Below are positions 52,702-59,705 of a stretch of DNA of 64,000 nucleotides, in pieces. Made by a program: the position numbers and the translations under genes. The notes beneath the pieces were generated by a model. It had not been told where the DNA came from. It saw only the letters and a program-made list of their open reading frames with translations, and searched no databases. The stretch lies in contig DWWH01000062.1 of assembly GCA_019119815.1 (NCBI GenBank), forward strand, positions 1 to 64,000, written 5' to 3'. This DNA is from Candidatus Eisenbergiella intestinipullorum (GTDB taxonomy: Bacteria > Bacillota > Clostridia > Lachnospirales > Lachnospiraceae). Position 1 is the stretch's first letter. Each line of letters opens with the position of its first letter.

Positions 52702-52840
52702 GATTGAAAAATAAGCCGGATCGCTTATTTTTCAATCGGCAGGTTTGAGCCGAAGCACAAAACTGCGGTGACCGCAGAGGAGAGATCACAGACGTGATTT
52801 CTCTCCGCGGACTCAGCGTGAGAACGCTTCGGCATGGAGG
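52702..52840 (+). repeat. Structured leader repeat, copy 3 (diverged)
   Basis: About 139 nt, diverged from copies 1 and 2 but with the same architecture. Stem 1 is GATTGAAAAATAAGC with its complement. The stem 2 loop contains GCCGAAGC (52749-52756). Stem 3 keeps pairing by shifting register (GGAGAG with CTCTCC plus ATCAC/GTGAT and a 2-nt bulge). Stem 4 is AGCGT/ACGCT with loop GAGA in place of AGA. GCTTCGGC (52826-52833) precedes the Shine-Dalgarno GGAGG (52836-52840) of spoVAD. The persistence of pairing despite base changes supports a functional RNA structure. Confidence 0.82.
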
Positions 52841-52844
52841 AAAT

Positions 52845-53909
52845 ATGAAGACAGAAGAAAGAAGTCCGATTCTGGGAAAACAAAGCGTGATGCCGGCCAA
52901 ACCGGTGTATCTGACGGAGAGCGCGTCCGTGGTGGGGAAAAAGGAAGGGGAGGGCCCCTTGGGAAATCTGTTTGACGTGGTGGGAGAGGATGATCTGTTC
53001 GGCTGCAAAAGCTGGGAGGATGCGGAAAGCTGTCTGCAGCAGGAAGCCCTGTCCTGTGCTCTGAAGAAGGCGGAATGGAAGCAGGAGGACGTGCGCTTCC
53101 TGTTCGCGGGAGATCTGCTGGGGCAGGAGATCGCCTCCAGCTTCGGCATGGAAGTCTTTCACAGGCCGCTGTTCGGCCTGTACGGGGCCTGTTCCACCTG
53201 TGCCCTGTCTCTGACGCTCGCTTCCCTCATCATCGCAGGAGGCTTTGCGGAGAGGGCCGCCTGCGTGACCTCCAGCCATTTTGCCAGCGCGGAAAAGGAA
53301 TTCCGCTTTCCGCTGGGCTACGGAAATCAGCGCCCCCTGTCCGCCACCTGGACTGTGACGGGGAGCGGCGCCTTTTTGCTGTCCTCCTGCGAGAATGCCG
53401 GAAGGCATCGGGCCAGGGCCGCGATCACCGGACTGACCCCGGGAAAGATCGTGGATTTCGGCCTGAAGGACAGCATGAATATGGGAGCCTGCATGGCGCC
53501 TGCCGCGGCGGATACCATCCGTCAGCATCTGAAGGATTTCGGAAGGCGCCCGGAGGATTATGACAAGATCATCACGGGAGATCTGGGCTCGGTGGGGCAG
53601 ACCGTGCTGCTGGATCTTCTGGAAAGGGAGGGGATCGACATTTCCGGAAATCACATGGACTGCGGCATTGAGATCTATGACTCCAGGGAGCAGGATACCC
53701 ATGCCGGCGGCTCCGGCTGCGGCTGCTCCGCCGTGGTGCTTTCCGCCTACATCCTGAAGATGCTGGAGGAAGGAGTCTGGAAGCGTGTCCTGTTCGCCCC
53801 CACGGGAGCCCTGCTTTCCAGGACCAGCTTCAATGAAGGGCAGGCCGTTCCGGGGATCAGCCACTGCATCGTGCTGGAAAGCATGCGGACGCCGGAGGAG
53901 GGCAAATAG
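52845..53909 (+). CDS. spoVAD: Stage V sporulation protein AD
   Basis: Thiolase-fold dipicolinate-binding protein of the SpoVA complex, 354 residues. It starts GKQSVMPAKPVYLTESASVVGKKEGEGPLG, then ARDVRFLFAGDLL-like strand, GLYGACSTCALSLTLASLIIAGGF with the conserved cysteine region, TGLTPGKIVDFGLKD, DLGSVGQTVLLDLL and GSGCGCSAVVL. The start at 52845 has GGAGG, supplied by the leader repeat, 4 nt upstream. It is isolated from the other spoVA genes and divergent from the amylase. Confidence 0.95.
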   Translation: MKTEERSPILGKQSVMPAKPVYLTESASVVGKKEGEGPLGNLFDVVGEDDLFGCKSWEDAESCLQQEALSCALKKAEWKQEDVRFLFAGDLLGQEIASSFGMEVFHRPLFGLYGACSTCALSLTLASLIIAGGFAERAACVTSSHFASAEKEFRFPLGYGNQRPLSATWTVTGSGAFLLSSCENAGRHRARAAITGLTPGKIVDFGLKDSMNMGACMAPAAADTIRQHLKDFGRRPEDYDKIITGDLGSVGQTVLLDLLEREGIDISGNHMDCGIEIYDSREQDTHAGGSGCGCSAVVLSAYILKMLEEGVWKRVLFAPTGALLSRTSFNEGQAVPGISHCIVLESMRTPEEGK

Positions 53910-53963
53910 CCGCACGGCGGCAAAAGAGCGGACAGCGCGGCTTCACGGATGGGGCAGCGGGGA

Positions 53964-53997
53964 GTTGCTGTTCGCTGGCTTGCCAGGGAACAGCAAC
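53964..53997 (+). mobile_element. 34-bp palindromic mini-element with exact duplication
   Basis: GTTGCTGTTC, core CTGGC-TT-GCCAG, GAACAGCAAC: a near-perfect hairpin of 34 bp. It is flanked by a perfect 8-bp duplication AGCGGGGA (53956-53963 and 53998-54005). The clear duplication marks it as an inserted element despite its tiny size. Confidence 0.85.
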
Positions 53998-54160
53998 AGC
54001 GGGGACGGTGGATGGAGGATGCGGCAGAAATATCGCTTGCGAAAGCATGGCGGACGGACTACAATAGAAGCCGGACGGAAAGGGTCGGCCTGTCCGGCCC
54101 GAATGAGCGTCTGTGCGCGGCCCTGCCGCCTGAGAAGGGCGCAGGGAAAGGAGAAAGGAA

Positions 54161-54394
54161 ATGCGGACCATGGAGTTTAAGATGGAGCGGCCCGGCCTTC
54201 TGAAGGAAGGCGACCATGTGACGGTGACGGAGGGGCTGCTTCCCAGCAACTATTATTACACCATCGACCCGTCTCTTGCCATGTCAGCCAATTATCCCTT
54301 CCGGGAACGGCTGCTTGCCAGAGAGGGTGACGTGACCGCCATCGTGGAGAATGAAAGAGGCTTCTATGTGACGGTCGCTTTTGAGGAAGGCTGA
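54161..54394 (+). CDS. Small conserved-looking protein
   Basis: 77 residues after AAAGGAA; an alternative start is the ATG three codons later. It reads [69 protein letters not shown]. The alternating pattern suggests a small beta-barrel (inference). No family name can be given. It is followed by the SDR gene. Confidence 0.65.
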   Translation: MRTMEFKMERPGLLKEGDHVTVTEGLLPSNYYYTIDPSLAMSANYPFRERLLAREGDVTAIVENERGFYVTVAFEEG

Positions 54395-54477
54395 AAAGGA
54401 GAGTCCGGAGCGTATCGCAGCCGTCCGGAATGCGGGCTGTCTGATTGAGATCGCTCCGGCACGGGAGGGAGGACCGG

Positions 54478-55188
54478 ATGGAAAGGAAAGAAAAGTATGT
54501 CATGATCGCGGGAGCTTCCCGCGGACTGGGGAAAAATTTTGTCAGAAGGTATCTGGAGGAAGGGCGGCATGTGCTGGCCGGAGTGCGCAGAACGGACAGC
54601 CTGGAGGAACTGAAGCGGGCCTGGCCGGACCGGCTGCATGTGCTCCGGATGGATGTATCGGATACCTGTTCTGTGCAGAGAGCGGCACAGGAGGCGAGAA
54701 GGATAACGGAGCGGATCGATCTTCTCATCAACAACGCCGGGATCCATGCGGCAACCTCCTATGAGGTGCTGGAAAACGCCGACCTGGATGAATGCGCGGC
54801 GGTCTATAATGTGAACGCGGTGGGCCCTCTGCGGGTGATCAAGGCCTTCCTTCCGCTGATCCCCGAAGATGGGCAGGGGATGATCGTCAATATCTCCTCA
54901 GACAGCGGCAGCATCGGTACGGCACACAGACAGAAGGAGTTCGACTACTGCATGTCAAAGGCGGCGCTGAACATGGCCACGAAGCTTCTGGACAATTACC
55001 TCGGCGCGCGAAAGATCCGGCTGGCCGCCATCGAGCCGGGCTGGATGCGGACGGATATGGGAGGAAAGAACGCGGATCTGGATCCTTACGACGCGGCGTG
55101 CCGTCTGGTACGGCTGTTTGACCGGATCGGCAGCGAAAGCGAAAGCCCGCTTTTTATGAACAATGAGGGAAAGCCGATCCCCTGGTAA
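54478..55188 (+). CDS. Short-chain dehydrogenase/reductase
   Basis: Rossmann-fold NAD(P)-dependent enzyme of 236 residues. The cofactor motif is IAGASRGLGKNFVRRYLEEG, the NNAG motif LINNAGIHAATSY. The catalytic Ser-Tyr-Lys lies in NISSDSGSI and YCMSKAALNMATK. EPGWMRTDMGG follows. The substrate is unknown. The start at 54478 has GGAGG 6 nt upstream. Confidence 0.92.
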   Translation: MERKEKYVMIAGASRGLGKNFVRRYLEEGRHVLAGVRRTDSLEELKRAWPDRLHVLRMDVSDTCSVQRAAQEARRITERIDLLINNAGIHAATSYEVLENADLDECAAVYNVNAVGPLRVIKAFLPLIPEDGQGMIVNISSDSGSIGTAHRQKEFDYCMSKAALNMATKLLDNYLGARKIRLAAIEPGWMRTDMGGKNADLDPYDAACRLVRLFDRIGSESESPLFMNNEGKPIPW

Positions 55189-55216
55189 AGAAGCGGAAGA
55201 TGATCCGGAAGCGGCC

Positions 55217-55245
55217 TTGCCCCGGGACCGAAACAATGGTAAGAT
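55217..55245 (+). promoter_or_regulatory. Possible promoter of ridA-aroK
   Basis: TTGCCC (55217-55222), a 17-bp spacer and TAAGAT (55240-55245), about 45 nt before ridA. The -35 is weak. Confidence 0.5.
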
Positions 55246-55290
55246 GGACAGGGTACATATTTTTTCAGAAATACACAGGAGGAATGACAG

Positions 55291-55671
55291 ATGTTAAAAA
55301 AGATTTCGACAGATCAGGCTCCGGCGGCCATCGGCCCCTATTCTCAGGCGATCGCGGCGGGAGGTTTTCTTTTTGCTTCGGGACAGATCCCGATCGATCC
55401 GGCAAGCGGCCAGGTGGAAGCGGAAGGGATCGAGGCTCAGGCCGAGCAGGTAATGAAGAATGTGGGCGCCATCCTGAAGGCGGCGGGGACGGATTATGCG
55501 AAGGTGGTAAAGACCACGTGCTTTCTGGCGGATATGGCCGATTTTGCAGCTTTTAACGGCGTGTATGAGAAGTATTTCACCGAGAAGCCCGCAAGAAGCT
55601 GTGTGGCGGTAAAGGCGCTTCCCAAGGATGTGCTGTGCGAAGTGGAAGTCACCGCCCTTCTGGAAGACTGA
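55291..55671 (+). CDS. ridA: RidA family reactive-intermediate deaminase
   Basis: Small trimeric enzyme of 126 residues that hydrolyses enamine and imine intermediates released by PLP dehydratases. Signature GPYSQAIAAGGFLFASGQIPIDPASG, VVKTTCFLADMADFAAFNGVYEKYF and the substrate arginine in PARSCVAVKALPKD are present. AGGAGG precedes the ATG. The aroK start lies 3 nt after its stop, so the two genes are co-expressed. Confidence 0.95.
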   Translation: MLKKISTDQAPAAIGPYSQAIAAGGFLFASGQIPIDPASGQVEAEGIEAQAEQVMKNVGAILKAAGTDYAKVVKTTCFLADMADFAAFNGVYEKYFTEKPARSCVAVKALPKDVLCEVEVTALLED

Positions 55672-55673
55672 AC

Positions 55674-56192
55674 ATGAGCGGGAAACCAAACATTGTCCTG
55701 ATCGGAATGCCGGGTGCGGGAAAGAGCACGGTGGGCGTGGTACTGGCCAAGCGTATGGGCCGACGCTTCCTGGATTCCGATCTGGTCATTCAGGAAAAAA
55801 CGGGCAGGCTGCTCCATGAGATCATTTCCGAAGAAGGACTGGAGGGCTTTCTTGCCATTGAAAACGAGGTCAATGCAGGCCTTCCGTCGGACGGAAGCGT
55901 CATCGCCACGGGCGGGAGCGTCATATACGGTGCGCAGGCGATGGAGCATCTGAAGCGGACGGGACATGTGGTCTATTTGAAGCTTTCCTTTTCAGAGATC
56001 GAAAGCAGGCTGGGCGATCTGAAAAAGAGGGGAGTGGCCCTGAGGGAAGGCCAGACCCTGCGGGAGCTGTATGAGGAGCGGATCCCCCTTTATGAAAAAT
56101 ATGCGGATCTGACGCTGGAATGCGGCAAAAAGAGCATCCGGGACATCGTGGAGGAGCTCGCCGTCAGGCTGGAGCAGGTCCGGATGCGGTAA
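55674..56192 (+). CDS. aroK: Shikimate kinase
   Basis: Monofunctional shikimate kinase of 172 residues for the chorismate pathway. P-loop IVLIGMPGAGKSTVGVVLAKRMGRRFLDSD with DSD binding shikimate, then EEGLEGFLAIENEV, VIATGGSVIYG and the lid RGVALREGQTLRELYEERIPLYEKYADLTLE. The ribosome site (GGAAG) is inside the end of ridA. No other aro gene is in the window. Confidence 0.93.
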   Translation: MSGKPNIVLIGMPGAGKSTVGVVLAKRMGRRFLDSDLVIQEKTGRLLHEIISEEGLEGFLAIENEVNAGLPSDGSVIATGGSVIYGAQAMEHLKRTGHVVYLKLSFSEIESRLGDLKKRGVALREGQTLRELYEERIPLYEKYADLTLECGKKSIRDIVEELAVRLEQVRMR

Positions 56193-56247
56193 GTGTGTCG
56201 GAAATGTAAATGCGCTGTGAACACTTTTTAGCATTTCTGTGATTCGG

Positions 56248-56276
56248 TTGTTTTCCCTTCCCCCGAGGGGTATATT
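56248..56276 (+). promoter_or_regulatory. Promoter of the DUF3810 gene
   Basis: TTGTTT (56248-56253), a 17-bp spacer and TATATT (56271-56276), about 65 nt before the start codon. Confidence 0.65.
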
Positions 56277-56339
56277 AGAATCAGAAGGTAACAGGAGGAA
56301 ATCTGCAGGGGTTAAGAGCATTCGGAATCGGGGGATCAC

Positions 56340-57485
56340 ATGAGAAAAAAAATATGGGCAGCTTTACTTCTTCTGACGGCAGCGGTCAATGTGGCGGCGT
56401 GGAACAGCCAGGCTTTCTGTGACTGGCATGTGGCGCATCTCTTTCCGCTTTCCGTCAACGTCTACGGGAGGCTGATGTCGATCTTTCCCTTCTCCGTGGG
56501 AGAGGGGATGATCGTTCTGGCCGTGCTGTTTACGGCGGCAGCCGTTCTGATGGTGCCTGCGCGCATCTTCGTGCGCGGGGGAAGAGGGAAGCGGCTCATT
56601 TCTTTTTTCTGCCGCGCCTGGGCATGGACGTTTCTGGGCGTTTTCATGATCATGACCTGGAACTGCTTTATCTTGTATCATGCGTCCGAATTTGACGAAA
56701 CCTATATGGCGGACCGGGCGCAGCGGACTTATACGGACCGGGAGCTGATCCAGGTGAGAAACCATATCGTAAAAGAGCTGAACGCTCTGACGGAAGAGCT
56801 GGAGCGGGATGAGGACGGTCTTCTGGTCTATCGGGGAGACATGAAGCGGGAAGCCATTGCGGCAATGCAGGGGCTGGGAGAGGAGTATGGACTGCTTGCC
56901 GGCTATTACCCGCAGGCAAAGGAGATCGCAGCCTCCGACTTTCTGAGCCAGCAGTACATGATGGGGTATTATTTCCCGTTCTCCATGGAGGCGAATTACA
57001 GTACCAGCATGTACATTGCCAATGTGCCCGCCACGCTCTGCCATGAGCTGGCGCATCTGAAGGGCTTCATCTATGAGGACGACGCGAACTTCATCGGCTT
57101 TCTCGCCTGCATCCGTTCGGAGGATCCCTTTTACCGCTACAGCGGTTATCTGAGCGTGCTGAGCTATGTGGAAAGCGAATACAGAAAGGCTTCGGGAAAG
57201 CAGGAATTCGACTGCCCCGGCGTAGCCGGAAGCGTTCGGGACGATGACATCTTCCTTACCAGCGAGGCATGGGAGAAGGTGGAGGAAAAGGCGGTGGTGG
57301 AAACAGCGGTCGTGAAGGCGGCCTCCAGCCAGTTCACCGAGACCACTCTGGTCATCAACGGCGTTTCCGACGGCATGAAAAGCTACAGCCGCGTAGTCCG
57401 GCTCCTGCTGGAATACTATGACGGCATCCTTTATAACTGTGCGCAGGACGGCGGGGCCGTCCTGGCGGAGGCATCCGCCGGATGA
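56340..57485 (+). CDS. DUF3810 family membrane protein, zincin-like
   Basis: Protein of 381 residues. Three N-terminal hydrophobic segments include ALLLLTAAVNVAAW, GMIVLAVLFTAAAVLMV and AWTFLGVFMIMTWNCF. A soluble domain follows with NVPATLCHELAHLKGFIYEDDANFIGFLAC, an HExxH-type zinc motif (HELAH) and a downstream acidic residue. This matches DUF3810, whose role is not known; the motif suggests a membrane-attached metallopeptidase. It has its own promoter upstream and a GGGGGA ribosome site. Confidence 0.88.
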   Translation: MRKKIWAALLLLTAAVNVAAWNSQAFCDWHVAHLFPLSVNVYGRLMSIFPFSVGEGMIVLAVLFTAAAVLMVPARIFVRGGRGKRLISFFCRAWAWTFLGVFMIMTWNCFILYHASEFDETYMADRAQRTYTDRELIQVRNHIVKELNALTEELERDEDGLLVYRGDMKREAIAAMQGLGEEYGLLAGYYPQAKEIAASDFLSQQYMMGYYFPFSMEANYSTSMYIANVPATLCHELAHLKGFIYEDDANFIGFLACIRSEDPFYRYSGYLSVLSYVESEYRKASGKQEFDCPGVAGSVRDDDIFLTSEAWEKVEEKAVVETAVVKAASSQFTETTLVINGVSDGMKSYSRVVRLLLEYYDGILYNCAQDGGAVLAEASAG

Positions 57486-57508
57486 GGGGAACGGCTTTGG
57501 CCGTTTCC

Positions 57509-57865
57509 CTATTTTTTCATCTTGGGATTGAAGACCAGAGAGGCGAGATAGCCGAAGATGAGGGCGGCAGCGCAGCCGGAAGCGCCTGCGCGGAAGCCTC
57601 CGGAAAACAGCCCCAGAGGACCTGTCTCATCCACCGCCTCCTTCACGCCCTGAAACAGATTGTTTCCAAAACCCAGAAGGGGCACGGAGGCGCCCGCACC
57701 CGCGAATTTCAGAAAGGGCTCGTAGATGCCGAGCGCTCCCAGCACGGCCCCGGTACAGACCAGAAGGACCATGATCCGGCCCGGCATCAGCTTTGTCTTT
57801 TCCATCAGGATCTGGACCAGGGCACAGATCAGCCCTCCGACCCAGAATGCGTTCAGATAATCCAT
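57509..57865 (-). CDS. spoVAE: Stage V sporulation protein AE
   Basis: Membrane subunit of the SpoVA channel, 118 residues (the AEb type). It starts DYLNAFWVGGLICALVQILMEKTKLMPGRIMVLLV and continues FLKFAGAGASVPLLGFGNNLFQGVKEAV, the SpoVAE/SpoVAC-related signature. The start at 57865 has GGAG 6 nt upstream; the frame opens further up with an alanine-rich stretch lacking a ribosome site. It lies on the strand opposite to the other spoVA genes. Confidence 0.9.
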   Translation of the reverse strand: MDYLNAFWVGGLICALVQILMEKTKLMPGRIMVLLVCTGAVLGALGIYEPFLKFAGAGASVPLLGFGNNLFQGVKEAVDETGPLGLFSGGFRAGASGCAAALIFGYLASLVFNPKMKK

Positions 57866-57975
57866 ATCCAGCTCCATTTCCGCCGCAGCCGCGGCAGCTT
57901 CCATATCAACAGGTACAGAGTCAGTATGGCAGGATGACGGAAAAAATATACAGGCTGCCGGAACGCCGGCAGAGG

Positions 57976-58479
57976 TTAAAGCGGTTCGTAATCCACTTCC
58001 TTTTTGTCCAGAAAGACCTTCATCATCCGGTCCCAGAGCACATCCGCGCTTTTGTCCGGAAGAAAGGTGTGAAAGGACGTTCCGGTCACCAGGGTCAGCG
58101 AGCCGTTTTCATACCGGCAGGTGAGGACGAGGGCCTTCACCTGATCCGCCGTGACGGAGGTCTCCGAGGGCTTCAGAATGCCGGAAACGTACTGCGGCAT
58201 GAGATGCAGGACAAAACGGAAGCTGACGGGCGTCTTTTTTCCGCGGATCAGTCCGAACAGGATGGGACGCATGGATTTCCAGGAGGAGAAATCATAGGGG
58301 CGGACAGAAGGATCCTCCCATTCTTCTCTGGAAAAAAAGTCCCGGTTTATCCGGCCGTCTATGGTGAAGGTATTATAAGTGGAAACGACGGCTTCCTCCA
58401 GCAGGAAGGAGTCCAGAAGATCCGTACCGAGAAGCCGGCCCATAAAATGCTTCACATCTTTTATCTGAAGTGCGATCAT
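57976..58479 (-). CDS. DUF5721 family protein
   Basis: Cytoplasmic protein of 167 residues. IALQIKDVKHFMGRLLGTDLLDSFLLEEAVVSTYNTFTIDGRIN is the family start. SSWKSMRPILFGLIRGKKTPVSFRFVLHL and LTLVTGTSFHTFLPDK follow. The family is confined mainly to Lachnospiraceae and has no known function. It is in line with spoVAE on the minus strand. Confidence 0.85.
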   Translation of the reverse strand: MIALQIKDVKHFMGRLLGTDLLDSFLLEEAVVSTYNTFTIDGRINRDFFSREEWEDPSVRPYDFSSWKSMRPILFGLIRGKKTPVSFRFVLHLMPQYVSGILKPSETSVTADQVKALVLTCRYENGSLTLVTGTSFHTFLPDKSADVLWDRMMKVFLDKKEVDYEPL

Positions 58480-58614
58480 GAATGCTCTCCTTATCTTTGA
58501 TGCGGATCTCTTTTCGTCCGCCGGAAGGGCCGGCGGACGGAAAGGATTCCTGGTTTATTGTACACGATTTTTGGCGGAATGGCCAGCTGCAGTTCAGGCA
58601 GCCGTTGGATTTCT

Positions 58615-58754
58615 GTTACAGCTCAGCCTTTGGCAGAGCTGATATGTAACAGCATCCGGCCATTCCAAGCGCTTCGCGCCAGGCCGGATGCTTCCAGCCG
58701 GTCTGTTTTCGTACGGTCTGCGCGGGGAATGCGCAGACCTGGCTGAGTAGTAAC
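58615..58754 (+). mobile_element. 140-bp MITE-like element, copy D
   Basis: Inverted ends GTTACAGCTCAGCC and GGCTGAGTAGTAAC, with the same interior as copy A (GCATCCGGCC/GGCCGGATGC, GGTCTGCGC/GCGCAGACC). It is flanked by a perfect 8-bp duplication GGATTTCT (58607-58614 and 58755-58762). It is the cleanest copy of the family in the window. Confidence 0.92.
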
Positions 58755-58804
58755 GGATTTCTTTCGGAAACTATCTTTACAAGATATGAATATCGGTGTT
58801 ATTA

Positions 58805-58827
58805 TATGTGGTAATGAAAACCACATA
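58805..58827 (+). promoter_or_regulatory. Operator-like inverted repeat upstream of degV
   Basis: TATGTGGT (58805-58812) and ACCACATA (58820-58827) are perfect 8-bp arms with 7 nt between them. The site overlaps the likely transcription start (TTTACA-18-TATTAT lies just upstream) and is 33 nt before the degV start codon. Confidence 0.65.
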
Positions 58828-58859
58828 CTCAAGTGATGAAAATCGGAGGATATCATAAT

Positions 58860-59705
58860 ATGAGCTATAAGATCGTTGTGGACAGCTGCTGTGAACTGCC
58901 GAAGGAGCTTCAGGAGGACAGCCGCTTTGAACGGGTTCCCCTGGGGCTTGAGGTGGGAGACTGGCGGATCCTGGACGATGAGAAATTTGATCAGAAGGAA
59001 TTTTTGAGAAAGGTGGCGGAGTGCCCGATCTGTCCCAGGTCCTCCTGCCCTTCTCCGGAGCGCTACCGGACCAGCTATGAGGGAGAGGCGGAGCATGTCT
59101 ATGTGGTCACCCTTTCCGCAAACCTGAGCGGCAGCCATAACAGCGCCCTGCTCGGGAAGAATCTGTTCGAGGAAAAATACGGCAGGGATGCGAAGAAGAT
59201 CCATGTGGTGGATTCCAGATCGGCTTCCTGCGGGGAGACACAGATCGCGCTGAAGGCCATGCAGCTGGAGGAGCAGGGGCTTGCCTTTGAGGAAATCGTG
59301 CAGAAGCTGGAAGCCTTCCGGGATGAGATGAATACCTACTTCGTCCTGAACAATCTGGAGACGCTGAGAAAGAACGGAAGGCTTTCCGGCGTGAAGGCGC
59401 TGGTGGCCTCCACCCTGAACATCAAGCCGGTCATGGGAGCCACGCCGGAAGGAACCATCATCCAGCGCGGACAGGCTGTGGGGCTGAAGAAGGCTCTCAT
59501 CCGGATGGCGGGGCTTGTGGCGGATGAGATTAAGGATCCGCAGGACAAGTATCTGAGGATCTCCCACTGCAACAATCCGGAAAAGGCGGAATGGGTCAGG
59601 GATATGATCATGGAACGGGTATCCTTTGCCGGCTCGCAGATTTTGGATACCGCCGGCATCAGCAGCATGTATGCCAATGACGGCGGCATCATTATTGCGG
59701 TCTGA
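58860..59705 (+). CDS. DegV family fatty-acid-binding protein
   Basis: DegV/FakB-type protein of 281 residues. KIVVDSCCELPKELQ starts the first domain, with VVTLSANLSGSHNSALLGKNLF (ligand-binding serine region) and VVDSRSASCGETQIAL. The C-terminal domain has NNLETLRKNGRLSG and TLNIKPVMG. FakB paralogues load fatty acids for FakA phosphorylation. The start at 58860 has GGAGG about 10 nt upstream. Its 3' end overlaps the 3' end of comEC by 14 nt in convergent orientation. Confidence 0.92.
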   Translation: MSYKIVVDSCCELPKELQEDSRFERVPLGLEVGDWRILDDEKFDQKEFLRKVAECPICPRSSCPSPERYRTSYEGEAEHVYVVTLSANLSGSHNSALLGKNLFEEKYGRDAKKIHVVDSRSASCGETQIALKAMQLEEQGLAFEEIVQKLEAFRDEMNTYFVLNNLETLRKNGRLSGVKALVASTLNIKPVMGATPEGTIIQRGQAVGLKKALIRMAGLVADEIKDPQDKYLRISHCNNPEKAEWVRDMIMERVSFAGSQILDTAGISSMYANDGGIIIAV

